Assembly (NCBI RefSeq): GCF_022524485.1
Contig: NZ_JAKXMK010000003.1
Location: 62,001 to 126,000, forward strand
DNA length: 64,000 bases
Origin: Pseudonocardia alaniniphila
GTDB lineage: Bacteria > Actinomycetota > Actinomycetes > Mycobacteriales > Pseudonocardiaceae
Reading direction: 5' to 3'
In this document: piece by piece, positions 24,481 through 33,187 of the stretch
How the letters are laid out: each line of letters begins with the position of its first letter
Numbering within the stretch: position 1 is the first letter of the stretch
Notes under the pieces: generated by a model
What the model was told of the DNA's origin: nothing
What the model saw: the letters and a program-made list of their open reading frames with translations, nothing else
Database searches by the model: none
Program-made: the position numbers and the translations under genes

Positions 24481-25335
24481 TCAGCCCGGATGCTCCCGGA
24501 ACTGCTCGAGAAGGAGCTCGGCGAGCTGATCGGGCGCTTCCTCCAGGATCCAGTGGCTCACGCCCCGCATCTCGACGTAGCGGAAGGGCCCGGCGACCTC
24601 GGTGTGCGTCAGCTCCGTGGACTGTCGGGTGATGGCCGTGTCGCCGTCGCTCCAGACGAACAGGGTGGGCACCTGCACGGGCGGGGTGCGGTCGGAGAAG
24701 GGGCCGGTCAGCAAGGCTCGGTACCAGTTGATCGCGGCGGTCAGCGCCCCCGGGTCGGCGAGTGCCGCCGCGTCCCGCTCCGCGGCGGGCCGGGACTGGC
24801 CGGAGCGCCGCAGGGCGGCCACGAGCCGCGGGGAGAACGGACGCCCGCCCGCGCCGAGGAAACGCTCCGGCAGGAACGGAAGCTGCAGCGCGTAGATGTA
24901 CCAGGACGCGAGCGCCTGCCTGGTGGTGAACAGAGAGCGGACGTACACGGTGGGCGGCGGCACCGAGATGGCGGTGAGCGAACGGACGCGGCCGGGGTGG
25001 CGCGCGGCCAGTGACCAGGCGACCGCGGCGCCCCAGTCGTGCCCGACGAGGTGCACGCGGCCCGCCGGGCCGACCAGGGAGTCGACGACGGCCAGCGCGT
25101 CGAGGACGAGACCGGACATCCGGTAAGCACGCCTGCCCCGCGGGCGGGCGCACGGCGAATAGCCGCGCTGGTCGGGCGCGAGCGTCCGGAAGCCTGCCGA
25201 GGCGAGCCGGTCCGCGACGGCGTCCCATGCCGTGCCACGCTGTGGGAATCCGTGCAGCAGCAGAACCGGGACACCATCGGCCGAACCGTGCTCGTGGACG
25301 TCGAAGGTCAGGTCACCGTGGGTCACCGTCAGCAC
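24481..25335 (-). CDS. Alpha/beta hydrolase, epoxide-hydrolase-like
   Basis: This 284-aa hydrolase carries HGFPQ (oxyanion) and GHDWGAA, where Asp replaces the usual Ser nucleophile; this is the pattern of epoxide hydrolases and haloalkane dehalogenases. The catalytic His lies in VSHWILEEAPD. A cap domain starting near SVPPPTVYVRSLF separates the core strands and contains Tyr residues that could polarise an epoxide. The start is uncertain: GTG 25333-25335 begins the fold, and TTG 25350 would add five residues. The physiological epoxide is unknown. Confidence 0.85.
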   Translation of the reverse strand: MLTVTHGDLTFDVHEHGSADGVPVLLLHGFPQRGTAWDAVADRLASAGFRTLAPDQRGYSPCARPRGRRAYRMSGLVLDALAVVDSLVGPAGRVHLVGHDWGAAVAWSLAARHPGRVRSLTAISVPPPTVYVRSLFTTRQALASWYIYALQLPFLPERFLGAGGRPFSPRLVAALRRSGQSRPAAERDAAALADPGALTAAINWYRALLTGPFSDRTPPVQVPTLFVWSDGDTAITRQSTELTHTEVAGPFRYVEMRGVSHWILEEAPDQLAELLLEQFREHPG

Positions 25336-25500
25336 CCGAGCATCATGCAATGCCGCTCACTCGGGGGGTTACCCGCTCGTCGGTTGTGCGACAGCGGGAG
25401 GTCGAGTTGGGTGGGCCCGGGCCGGGAGTTCCAGGCGCTACGGTCCCCGCCGGTACTGCCGCGGGAGGGGCCGTGGCACCAGTGACGAGAGTGAGCAGAT

Positions 25501-28500
25501 GTGACGGATCAGTCGTTCCACCGGGTCGTCATCGTCAACCGCGGGGAACCGGCAATGCGGTTGATCAATGCGGTACGGGAGTGGAACGCAGAGGTCTCAT
25601 CACCCGGATCTCCCGAATCCCTAGGCGACCGGCGGGCGCTGCGCACGATCGCGCTGTACACGGCGGTGGACCGGCACGCGATGTTCGTCCGCGAGGCCGA
25701 TGAGGCGGTGCTGATCGGGCCGGACGATCCGGACCAGGCCTTCGCCGCGAGCCCGTACCTCGACCACGCGGAGCTGGAGCGTGCGCTGCGGGAGGCGCGG
25801 GCCGACGCGGTGTGGCCGGGCTGGGGCTTCGTGTCGGAGAAGGCCGACTTCGCACGCCTGTGCCGCGAGCTGGGCATCGTGTTCATCGGCCCGTCGCCCG
25901 AGGTGATGGAGCGGCTCGGCGACAAGATCGCCGCGAAGAAGCTGGCCGAGGAGGTCGGCGTGCCGCTGGCCGCGTGGAGCGGCGGCGCGGTGGCCGACGT
26001 CGCCGCCGCGCGGGAGCACGCGGAGCGGATCGGCTACCCGCTGATGGTCAAGGCCACCGCCGGAGGTGGTGGCCGCGGCATCCGCCGCGTCGACTCGCCC
26101 GAGCAGCTCGAGGAGGCCTTCGAGCGGGCGAGCTCCGAGGCGTCGAAGACGGCAGGAGATGCCACGGTCTTCCTGGAGCGCGCGATCCGCGGCGGGCGGC
26201 ACGTCGAGGTGCAGGTGATCGCCGACGCCGACGGGGACGTGTGGACGCTCGGGGTCCGCGACTGTTCGGTGCAGCGGCGCAACCAGAAGGTGATCGAGGA
26301 GTCCGCCTCCACCGCGCTCGACGCGGAGCAGGAGGCGATCCTGCGCGCGTCCGCGGCCGAGCTCGTCCGGGCGGCGGGCTACGTGAACGCCGGCACCGTC
26401 GAGTTCCTCTACGAGCCCGGGGAGCGGCTGCTGTCGTTCCTCGAGGTCAACACGCGGCTGCAGGTAGAGCACCCGGTCACCGAGGCCACCACGGGCATGG
26501 ACATCGTCAAGCTGCAGCTGCACGTCGCCGCGGGCGGCAGGCTCGCCGACATCGCGCCGGAGGCCCCACCCGCCCGTGGGCACGCGATCGAGGCGCGGCT
26601 GACGGCGGAGGACCCGGAGCAGGGCTTCGCACCGGCGCCGGGGCGCATCGAGCACCTGGCCCTGCCCAGCGGGCCCGGGATCCGGGTGGACACCGGCGTC
26701 TGCTCCGGCGACCTGATCCCGCCGCAGTTCGACTCGATGATCGCCAAGGTGATCGCGTGGGGCCGCGACCGGGGCGAGGCGCGGGCCCGGCTGTCGCGGG
26801 CGCTGCGCCAGACCGCCGCCGTGATCGACGGCGGCACCACCAACAAGGCGTTCCTGCTCGACCTGCTGGACCGCCCCGAGATCCTCTCCGGCGACACCGA
26901 CACCACCTGGCTCGACGCCATGATGGCGAACGGCTACTCCCCGCCTCGGCGGCTCGATGTCGCACTGCTCGCCACGGCCGTGGAGGCGCAGGACGCGCAC
27001 GTGGCACGCCAGCGCGACCGGCTCTTCGCCTCCGCCGAGCGCGGCCGCCCCGAGGTGGGGCACGAGACCTGGCACCAGGTGGACGTGCGCGCCGCGGGCC
27101 AGTCCTACCGGCTGCGCGTGGCCCAGGCCCGGGGCAACCGCTATCGCGTGGAGCTCGACGGCCATGTCGTGGACGTCGACGCGGACCGCACCGGACGCTT
27201 CGAGCGCAAGCTCACGGTCGCCGGGCAGACGTTCGCGGTGCTGTCGGTGCCGCAGGGCTCCGACTACCTCGTCGAGGTCGACGGCGCGGTGCACCGCATC
27301 TCCGGCGGCGAGGCCGGACTGGTCCGCGCGCCCGCGCCTGCGATGGTGGTGTCGATCCCGATCAAGCCCGGCGACGTCGTCGAGGCGGGTGACGTCGTGG
27401 CGGTCGTGGAGAGCATGAAGCTCGAGACGGCCCTGCGCGCGCCCGTGGCCGGACGGGTCTGCGAGATCCTCGTCGCCCCGAACACGCAGGTGGAGGGCGG
27501 CACGAAGCTCGTCCGCCTGGAGCCCGACGCCGACGCGGCGGGCGCGGGCGACGGTGAGCGCGCCGACCTCTCCGGGCTGGCCGGGCCGCCCGCGGTCGGG
27601 GCCGACGCCGCCGCTGTGGCCGCGGACGCGCTGATGTCGCTGCGGTTCCTCGTGCTCGGCTTCGACATCGACGAGCGCGATGCCCGCCCGCTGCTGGCGG
27701 CCCTCTCCTCGGCCCGGAACGCGCTCCCCCCGGACGACGCCCGCGTGCTCGCAGGCGAGACGGCCGTGCTGCGCATCTTCGCCGACCTGTGCGCGCTGTC
27801 GCGCAACCGCCGGGGCCCCGAGGACGAGACGCAGCAGATCGACCCCGCGGGCGAGGAGGCCCGCAACCCGCAGGAGTTCCTGCACGCCTACCTGCGCTCG
27901 CGCGACGCCGACGCCGAGGGCCTGCCGGAGTCGTTCCGGGAGAAGCTGCGCCGCGCGCTCGCGCACTACGGCGTGCCGGACCTGACGCCGGCCGCCCCGG
28001 TCTCCGCCGACGCCCTGAACAGCGCGCTGTACCGGATGTTCCTCGCCCACCGCCGGGCCACCGCCCACGTCCCGGTGGTGCTGGAGCTGCTGCAGTGGCG
28101 GCTGCTGCACCCGGGCTCGCTGCCGGAGTCGACGCGTGAGGAGTACCAGCACACCCTCGACCGCCTGGTCCGCGCCACCCAGCTGCGGCACCCCGTCGTC
28201 GGCGGGTTCGCCCGCCGCGTCCGCTACACCTGCTTCGACGAGCCGGTGATCGCCGCCGAGCGCGCGGCGGGCCAGGCGAAAGTGCGCGCCGAGCTCGACC
28301 GGCTGTCCGACGACCCCGCCGTGCGCGCGGGGCAGATCGACACGATCGTCGCGGCAGCAGAACCGATCCTCGGTGTGTTCGGCGAACAGCACCACGCGGC
28401 GATGCTCGAGGTGATGACGCGGCGGTACTACCGCGGGCGGACGCTGACCGACGTGCGGCTCGAGGACCGCGGCGGACGGCCGCTGCTCACCGCCACCTAC

Positions 28501-31203
28501 TCGCTCAAGGACGGCGCGCGACCCCTCGACCGGGTGGACGACCTCGGCCCCGACCAGGCCGCGCATCTCGAGCAGATGGTGCTCGCCACCACGGTGCACA
28601 CCGCGCCGGACGCACCACCCGCGGGCGATCCGATGGCCGTGCAGGGCGACCTGCGGCGGATCATCTCGCAGCTGCCCGACAGCTGCACCGTGCTGCTCGA
28701 CCTCTACGTCATCGCAGGCGAGGCGCCCGACGCCGACCCCGAGCGGTCCGCGGAGAAGATCAGCGCGATGCTGGGCAGGCTGCCCAACCGGCTCGCGCGC
28801 GTGGCCGTCGCGGTGCGCAGGCCCGGTGGCGACGAGCGCTCGGCGTGGTTCACGTTCCGGCCCGACCCCACCGACCGCCGTCCCGTCGAGGACCGCACAC
28901 TGCGCGGGCTGCACCCGATGGTCGCCGAGCGGCTCGGCCTCTGGAGGCTCTCCGGGTTCGAGCTGACCAGGCTGCCCTCGCCGATCGACGTGCACCTCTT
29001 CCGCGCGGTCGGCAAGGACGTGCCCGGTGACCGCAGGCTGATCGCGCTGTCCGACGTCCGCGAGCTGACGGTGCTGCGCGACGAGCGGGGCCGCATTCGC
29101 GCGCTGCCGCAGCTGGAACACGTGCTCGACGCCTGCCTGGACGCCATGCGCTCGGCGCGGGCCACCGATCCCGGCGACGCCAGGGTGGACTGGAACCGGG
29201 TGCTGCTCTACGTCTGGCCCGTGGTCGAGGTGCCCGTCGACGAGGTGGACTCGGTGATCCGGGTGCTGGCCCCGCGCACCGAGGGGCTCGGCCTGGAGCA
29301 GGTGCTGGTGCAGTTCCGCCACTCCGGCGGGGACGGCGACAGCGAGCCGCGCGACCTCCTGCTGCGGATGTCCCGCCCACCGGGCGCCGGCCTCACCGTC
29401 CAGGTCACCGAGCCGCCGACCGCTCCGCTGCGGGAGCTGGACGCCTACGCACAGAAGGTGATCCGGGCCCGGCGCCGCGGGGCGGTCTACCCATACGAGC
29501 TGGTCCCGATGCTGCTGCGTGATCCCGACCGCCGCGGTGCCGACGCACGAGCGGCCGAAGCCGTGCGGGGGGTGTTCACCGAGTACGACCTCGATCCCGA
29601 CGGTGCCCCGGTCGTGGTCGACCGCGCTCCCGGCGGCAACACCGCCAACATCGTGCTCGGCACCGTCACCACCCCGTCGCAGCGCTACCCCGAGGGCATG
29701 ACCAGGGTGGTCCTGATCGGCGACCCGACCAAGGCGCTCGGTGCGCTCGCCGAACCGGAGTGCCGGCGCGTGCTCGCCGCGATCGAGCTGGCCCGTCGTT
29801 TCGACGCGCCCATCGAGTGGTTCGCGGTGTCGGCCGGGGCCAAGATCGCGATGGACTCCGGCACGGAGAACATGGACTGGATCTCCCGGGTGCTGCGCGG
29901 GATCATCGAGTTCACGCAGGACGGCGGCGAGATCAACGTCGTCGTCACGGGCATCAACGTGGGCGCCCAGCCGTACTGGAACGCCGAGGCCACGATGCTC
30001 ATGCACACCAAGGGCATCCTCGTGATGACGCCGGACAGCGCGATGGTGCTCACCGGCAAGCAGTCCCTCGACTACTCGGGCGGCGTGAGCGCCGAGGACA
30101 ACTTCGGGATCGGCGGCTACGACCGGATCATGGGCCCGAACGGGCAGGCGCAGTACTGGGCGCCCGACCTGTCCGGCGCGGTGGACGTGCTGCTCACGCA
30201 CTACGCCCACACCTACCGGGCGCCCGGCGAGCGGTTCCCCCGCCCCGCACTCACGGCCGACCCGGTGGACCGCGACATCAGCGACTCTCCGCACTCCGGT
30301 CCCGGCTGCGACTTCACCAGCGTGGGCGAGGTGTTCACGGCCAACCCGGGGCGCAAGAAGCCGTTCGACATCCGCTCGCTGCTCTACGCGGTGGCCGACT
30401 CCGACCACCCGACGCTGGAGCGCTGGGTCGACATGATCGACGCCGAGGGCGTGGTGGTGCTCGACGCGCACCTGGGCGGGCAGCCGATCGCGCTGCTCGG
30501 CATCGAGTCGCGTCCACTCCCCCGCCGCGGGCGCCCGCCGGTGGACGGGCCCACGACGTTCACAGCCGGCACGCTGTTCCCGAAGTCGTCGAAGAAGACC
30601 GCCAGGGCGATCAACGCGGCCAGCGGGAACCGGCCGCTGGTGATCCTGGCCAACCTCTCCGGCTTCGACGGGTCACCGGAGTCGTTGCGCCAGCTGCAGC
30701 TGGAGTACGGCGCCGAGATCGGCCGGGCCGTGGTCAACTTCGACGGCCCGATCGTGTTCTGCGTGGTCTCCCGCTACCACGGCGGTGCCTTCGTCGTGTT
30801 CTCCGGAACGCTGAACGACAGCATGGAGATCGCCGCCGTCGAGGGGTCCTACGCATCGGTGCTCGGCGGGGCGCCCGCCGCAGCCGTCGTGTTCGCGGGC
30901 GAGGTGAACAAGCGGACCGCCGCCGACCGGCGCATCTCCGATCTCGAGGGGCGCATCGCGGAGGCCCGGCAGGCCGGCGCCGAGTCCGAGGCCGCCCGGC
31001 TCACCTCGGAGCTCGCGGCCCTGCGTCCCGGCGTGCGGTCGGAGATGCTCGGGCAGGTGGCCGACGAGTTCGACACCGCGCACAGCGTGGAGCGGGCGCA
31101 GCGGGTCGGGTCGGTGCACTCGATCATCGACCCCACGCGCCTGCGCCCCTACCTCGCCGACGCCGTGCAGCGCGGTATGGCGAAGACGGGATCGCACCGC
31201 TAG
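25501..31203 (+). CDS. Single-chain acyl-CoA carboxylase (BC-BCCP-central-CT)
   Basis: This 1,900-aa enzyme should carboxylate acetyl-CoA or a related acyl-CoA using biotin. Biotin carboxylase occupies about residues 8-460: GGGGRGIR ATP-grasp loop, HVEVQVIAD, CSVQRRNQKVIEE, EVNTRLQVEHPVTE. The biotin carrier (about 595-680) contains VESMKLET with the biotinyl Lys at residue 640. A central region of about 690 residues of no obvious bacterial homology follows. Residues from about 1375 to 1885 form a carboxyltransferase with both halves (GGNTANIVLG to LDYSGGVSAEDNFGIGG; then LANLSGFDGSPESL). This order matches eukaryotic acetyl-CoA carboxylase. The start is GTG 25501. Acyl specificity is unproven. 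Confidence 0.9.
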   Translation: MTDQSFHRVVIVNRGEPAMRLINAVREWNAEVSSPGSPESLGDRRALRTIALYTAVDRHAMFVREADEAVLIGPDDPDQAFAASPYLDHAELERALREARADAVWPGWGFVSEKADFARLCRELGIVFIGPSPEVMERLGDKIAAKKLAEEVGVPLAAWSGGAVADVAAAREHAERIGYPLMVKATAGGGGRGIRRVDSPEQLEEAFERASSEASKTAGDATVFLERAIRGGRHVEVQVIADADGDVWTLGVRDCSVQRRNQKVIEESASTALDAEQEAILRASAAELVRAAGYVNAGTVEFLYEPGERLLSFLEVNTRLQVEHPVTEATTGMDIVKLQLHVAAGGRLADIAPEAPPARGHAIEARLTAEDPEQGFAPAPGRIEHLALPSGPGIRVDTGVCSGDLIPPQFDSMIAKVIAWGRDRGEARARLSRALRQTAAVIDGGTTNKAFLLDLLDRPEILSGDTDTTWLDAMMANGYSPPRRLDVALLATAVEAQDAHVARQRDRLFASAERGRPEVGHETWHQVDVRAAGQSYRLRVAQARGNRYRVELDGHVVDVDADRTGRFERKLTVAGQTFAVLSVPQGSDYLVEVDGAVHRISGGEAGLVRAPAPAMVVSIPIKPGDVVEAGDVVAVVESMKLETALRAPVAGRVCEILVAPNTQVEGGTKLVRLEPDADAAGAGDGERADLSGLAGPPAVGADAAAVAADALMSLRFLVLGFDIDERDARPLLAALSSARNALPPDDARVLAGETAVLRIFADLCALSRNRRGPEDETQQIDPAGEEARNPQEFLHAYLRSRDADAEGLPESFREKLRRALAHYGVPDLTPAAPVSADALNSALYRMFLAHRRATAHVPVVLELLQWRLLHPGSLPESTREEYQHTLDRLVRATQLRHPVVGGFARRVRYTCFDEPVIAAERAAGQAKVRAELDRLSDDPAVRAGQIDTIVAAAEPILGVFGEQHHAAMLEVMTRRYYRGRTLTDVRLEDRGGRPLLTATYSLKDGARPLDRVDDLGPDQAAHLEQMVLATTVHTAPDAPPAGDPMAVQGDLRRIISQLPDSCTVLLDLYVIAGEAPDADPERSAEKISAMLGRLPNRLARVAVAVRRPGGDERSAWFTFRPDPTDRRPVEDRTLRGLHPMVAERLGLWRLSGFELTRLPSPIDVHLFRAVGKDVPGDRRLIALSDVRELTVLRDERGRIRALPQLEHVLDACLDAMRSARATDPGDARVDWNRVLLYVWPVVEVPVDEVDSVIRVLAPRTEGLGLEQVLVQFRHSGGDGDSEPRDLLLRMSRPPGAGLTVQVTEPPTAPLRELDAYAQKVIRARRRGAVYPYELVPMLLRDPDRRGADARAAEAVRGVFTEYDLDPDGAPVVVDRAPGGNTANIVLGTVTTPSQRYPEGMTRVVLIGDPTKALGALAEPECRRVLAAIELARRFDAPIEWFAVSAGAKIAMDSGTENMDWISRVLRGIIEFTQDGGEINVVVTGINVGAQPYWNAEATMLMHTKGILVMTPDSAMVLTGKQSLDYSGGVSAEDNFGIGGYDRIMGPNGQAQYWAPDLSGAVDVLLTHYAHTYRAPGERFPRPALTADPVDRDISDSPHSGPGCDFTSVGEVFTANPGRKKPFDIRSLLYAVADSDHPTLERWVDMIDAEGVVVLDAHLGGQPIALLGIESRPLPRRGRPPVDGPTTFTAGTLFPKSSKKTARAINAASGNRPLVILANLSGFDGSPESLRQLQLEYGAEIGRAVVNFDGPIVFCVVSRYHGGAFVVFSGTLNDSMEIAAVEGSYASVLGGAPAAAVVFAGEVNKRTAADRRISDLEGRIAEARQAGAESEAARLTSELAALRPGVRSEMLGQVADEFDTAHSVERAQRVGSVHSIIDPTRLRPYLADAVQRGMAKTGSHR

Positions 31204-31214
31204 CGAGCAGCCGG

Positions 31215-31246
31215 CGACTCGGCCCGTCGTGCGACGGGCCGAGTCG
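31215..31246. terminator. Bidirectional hairpin terminator
   Basis: A perfect 14-bp stem (31215-31228 with 31233-31246) closes on a GTGC loop. It lies between the convergent carboxylase and glycosidase genes, 11 nt after one stop and 15 nt from the other. There is no U-tract on either side, as is common in actinobacteria. Confidence 0.85.
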
Positions 31247-31261
31247 TACGGGGCGCTCCGA

Positions 31262-32446
31262 TCAGGAGCAGACCTGCTTGGCCTTCAGCACCCGCGTCAC
31301 CGCGGCATCGTTCGCCGCGGGGTCGATGCGGCCCGCCTGCAGGTCCTGTTCCAGCCGGTCCAGCACCGGGGTGACGCGCCCGCCGCTCGACCACAACGCC
31401 ATGTCGGCGCCCGCGGTCAGGGCTCGTTCGACGGCCGTGGGCAGGTCGAAGGTGTCGGTGATGGCCTTCATGGCGCCCAGGTCGTCGGTGAGCACGAGAC
31501 CGTCGAACCCGTAGTCGGTGCGCAGGAGGTGGTAGGCCGCGGGCGTGAGCGTGGCGGGCAGGTCGGTGGTGAGCCCCGGCACGTCCAGGTGCCCGACGAG
31601 CACGCCCGTGCGGCCGTCGGCGAGCGGTCCCCCGGGGCCCAGGAGGGTGGCGTAGGGGCGCAGGTCGTCGGTCCGCAGCTGGTCGAGCGGCGGGGTGGTG
31701 GCCTTGCCCTTGTGCGAGTCTCCGACGGCACGGCCGTGGCCGGGGAAGTGCTTGAGCACGGTGAACACACCCGCCTCGCGCTCGCCCTCGGCGAAGGCGG
31801 CCGCGTACGTCGCGACCGTGTCGGGGTCGGTGCTGAAGGAGCGGTCCCCGATCACCGCGTTCGCCGGCTGGTTACCCATGTCGACGACCGGGGCGAGATC
31901 CATCGTGATCCCGCGGGCGAGCTGCTCACGACCCCGCTCGAGGCCCTGTTCCTTCACCTGCGCCGGCGTCATCTGCGCGGCCATCACCCGGGCGCTGGGC
32001 ATGTTGCCGTCCAGGGCGTCGATGCGCTGCACGCGCCCGCCCTCGTCGTCCACGGAGACGGCGAGCGGGATCCGGGCCATCGCCTGCACCCCGCGCAGAG
32101 CCTGGTTGGTGAGCAGCTGGGTGGGGTTGTCGCCGACGAAGATGCCGCCCACCTGTGTGGCGCGCACGGTCTCGGCGGTGGTGGCCGGGTCGGAGGCGTC
32201 GACGCCCACCATGAGCCGCTGCGCGAGCTTGTCGCGCGGGCTCATCGCGTCGACGACGGCAGCGCAGCGTGGCAGCCGGTCTGCGCCCAGGTTCGCGCCG
32301 GTGAGCGGCGGCGCCGGGGCGGGCGGTGCTGCGGCGGCGGGCAGCGCGGTGACTGCGGCCATCGTGGCGGCCAGCAGTGCGGCGAGGGAACAGGCCCGGG
32401 CGCGCCCGGGCCTCGCGGGCAGGAGGAAGCGTGATCGGCTCGGCAT
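31262..32446 (-). CDS. Secreted glycoside hydrolase family 3, NagZ-like
   Basis: This 394-aa protein has a Sec signal peptide: basic N-terminus, hydrophobic ACSLAALLAATMAAVTALPAA, cleavage near AAA-AP. It is therefore exported and, lacking a lipobox, may be free or wall-bound. The family 3 barrel shows KHFPGHGRAVGDSH (acid/base loop) and GLVLTDDLGAMKA with the nucleophilic Asp. It resembles beta-N-acetylhexosaminidases acting on peptidoglycan or chitin fragments. ATG 32444-32446 is chosen because the signal peptide starts there. It complements the cytoplasmic homologue at 9693. Confidence 0.87.
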   Translation of the reverse strand: MPSRSRFLLPARPGRARACSLAALLAATMAAVTALPAAAAPPAPAPPLTGANLGADRLPRCAAVVDAMSPRDKLAQRLMVGVDASDPATTAETVRATQVGGIFVGDNPTQLLTNQALRGVQAMARIPLAVSVDDEGGRVQRIDALDGNMPSARVMAAQMTPAQVKEQGLERGREQLARGITMDLAPVVDMGNQPANAVIGDRSFSTDPDTVATYAAAFAEGEREAGVFTVLKHFPGHGRAVGDSHKGKATTPPLDQLRTDDLRPYATLLGPGGPLADGRTGVLVGHLDVPGLTTDLPATLTPAAYHLLRTDYGFDGLVLTDDLGAMKAITDTFDLPTAVERALTAGADMALWSSGGRVTPVLDRLEQDLQAGRIDPAANDAAVTRVLKAKQVCS

Positions 32447-32521
32447 CGCACGCCATCCTTCCCCCGCGAGCCGCCGCGCGGGGGGCGGGGGACAGCGAGG
32501 CCAATCACAGGCCCACCACGA

Positions 32522-32551
32522 ATGGTAGATTCCTACCATGCGCACTACCAT
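32522..32551. promoter_or_regulatory. VapBC operator over the vapB start codon
   Basis: ATGGTAG (32522-32528) and CTACCAT (32533-32539) form a perfect inverted repeat, and a third half-site CTACCAT occurs at 32545-32551. A TAGATT element (32526-32531), a plausible -10 box, lies inside the palindrome 6 nt before the ATG. Binding of VapBC here would block both transcription and, in effect, a leaderless start. Confidence 0.65.
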
Positions 32552-32786
32552 CGACGGAGCCGGCCGCGTGGTGATCCCGAAGCAGCTGCGCCAGGCAGCC
32601 GCACTCGAGCCCGGTCAGGAACTGGAGATCGTCGAGCGCGACGGGCGGATCGTGATCGAACCGGTCTCCGCGCCGATGGAGCTCGTCGAGCGCGACGGTT
32701 TCCTGGCGGCCGAGGTTCCGGGGGACGATGCCCCGTCCCTGACGCCCGACGAGGTGCGCCACGTCCTCGAACGCACCCGTCGGTGA
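32538..32786 (+). CDS. vapB: Antitoxin of a VapBC module (AbrB-type)
   Basis: This 82-aa antitoxin has an N-terminal AbrB-like swapped-hairpin DNA-binding domain (TTIDGAGRVVIPKQLRQAAAL, LEPGQELEIVERDGRIVIEPV). The flexible C-terminal tail (about 50-82; VPGDDAPSLTPDEVRHVLERTRR) would wrap the toxin. It neutralises VapC and, with it, represses its own promoter. The ATG is within the operator repeats and no Shine-Dalgarno precedes it, so the mRNA is probably leaderless. Confidence 0.88.
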   Translation: MRTTIDGAGRVVIPKQLRQAAALEPGQELEIVERDGRIVIEPVSAPMELVERDGFLAAEVPGDDAPSLTPDEVRHVLERTRR

Positions 32787-33187
32787 TCACGTGTGACACC
32801 TCGGTCCTGGTCGCCGCATTCGCCAGGTGGCACACCGAGCATCCGCTCGCCGTGGCAGCGATCGGCCGAGTCGACGCCGTGGTCGAGCATGTGCTGATCG
32901 AGACCTTCTCGGTCCTGACGAGGCTGCCGCCGCCGCGGCGGGTTCCCGCGCGGCTCGTCACGTCGTTTCTCGACGGGCACTTTCCCCCGTCGACGTCACG
33001 GCTCGCCGGCGCTCGTTCCGCCGATGTCCTGCAGGTGGCGGAGAACACCGCCGTGCTCGGCGGCGCCGTCTACGACCTCGTGGTCGCTCTGTCCGCCGCG
33101 CGGGCCGGCGCCGTGTTGCTGACCCTCGATCGGCGCGCCGCCACCACCTACGACGCCGCGGGCGTCGATTACGAGTTGCTCAGCTGA
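32783..33187 (+). CDS. vapC: PIN-domain ribonuclease toxin of a VapBC module
   Basis: This 134-aa toxin would cleave RNA, usually a tRNA or rRNA, when its antitoxin is lost. The N-terminal ITCDTSVLVAAF contains the first metal-binding Asp. The helix containing VEHVLIETFSVLTRL supplies the acidic Glu, and the late AVYDLVVALSAA and LTLDRRAATTY carry further acidic residues. GTG 32783 overlaps the vapB stop by 4 nt, so toxin translation depends on antitoxin translation. Its last 8 nt overlap the stop of the convergent GST gene. Confidence 0.87.
   Translation: MITCDTSVLVAAFARWHTEHPLAVAAIGRVDAVVEHVLIETFSVLTRLPPPRRVPARLVTSFLDGHFPPSTSRLAGARSADVLQVAENTAVLGGAVYDLVVALSAARAGAVLLTLDRRAATTYDAAGVDYELLS

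Noticed and set aside
25621-30471. A very long open frame on the minus strand inside the carboxylase gene
   Set aside because: It is antisense to a clear multidomain enzyme, its translation is repetitive His/Arg/Gly-rich, and it has no domain. High GC at third positions keeps such frames open.
31229-32434. Plus-strand open frame opposite the secreted glycosidase
   Set aside because: It is antisense to a signal-peptide-bearing family 3 enzyme and its product has no domain.
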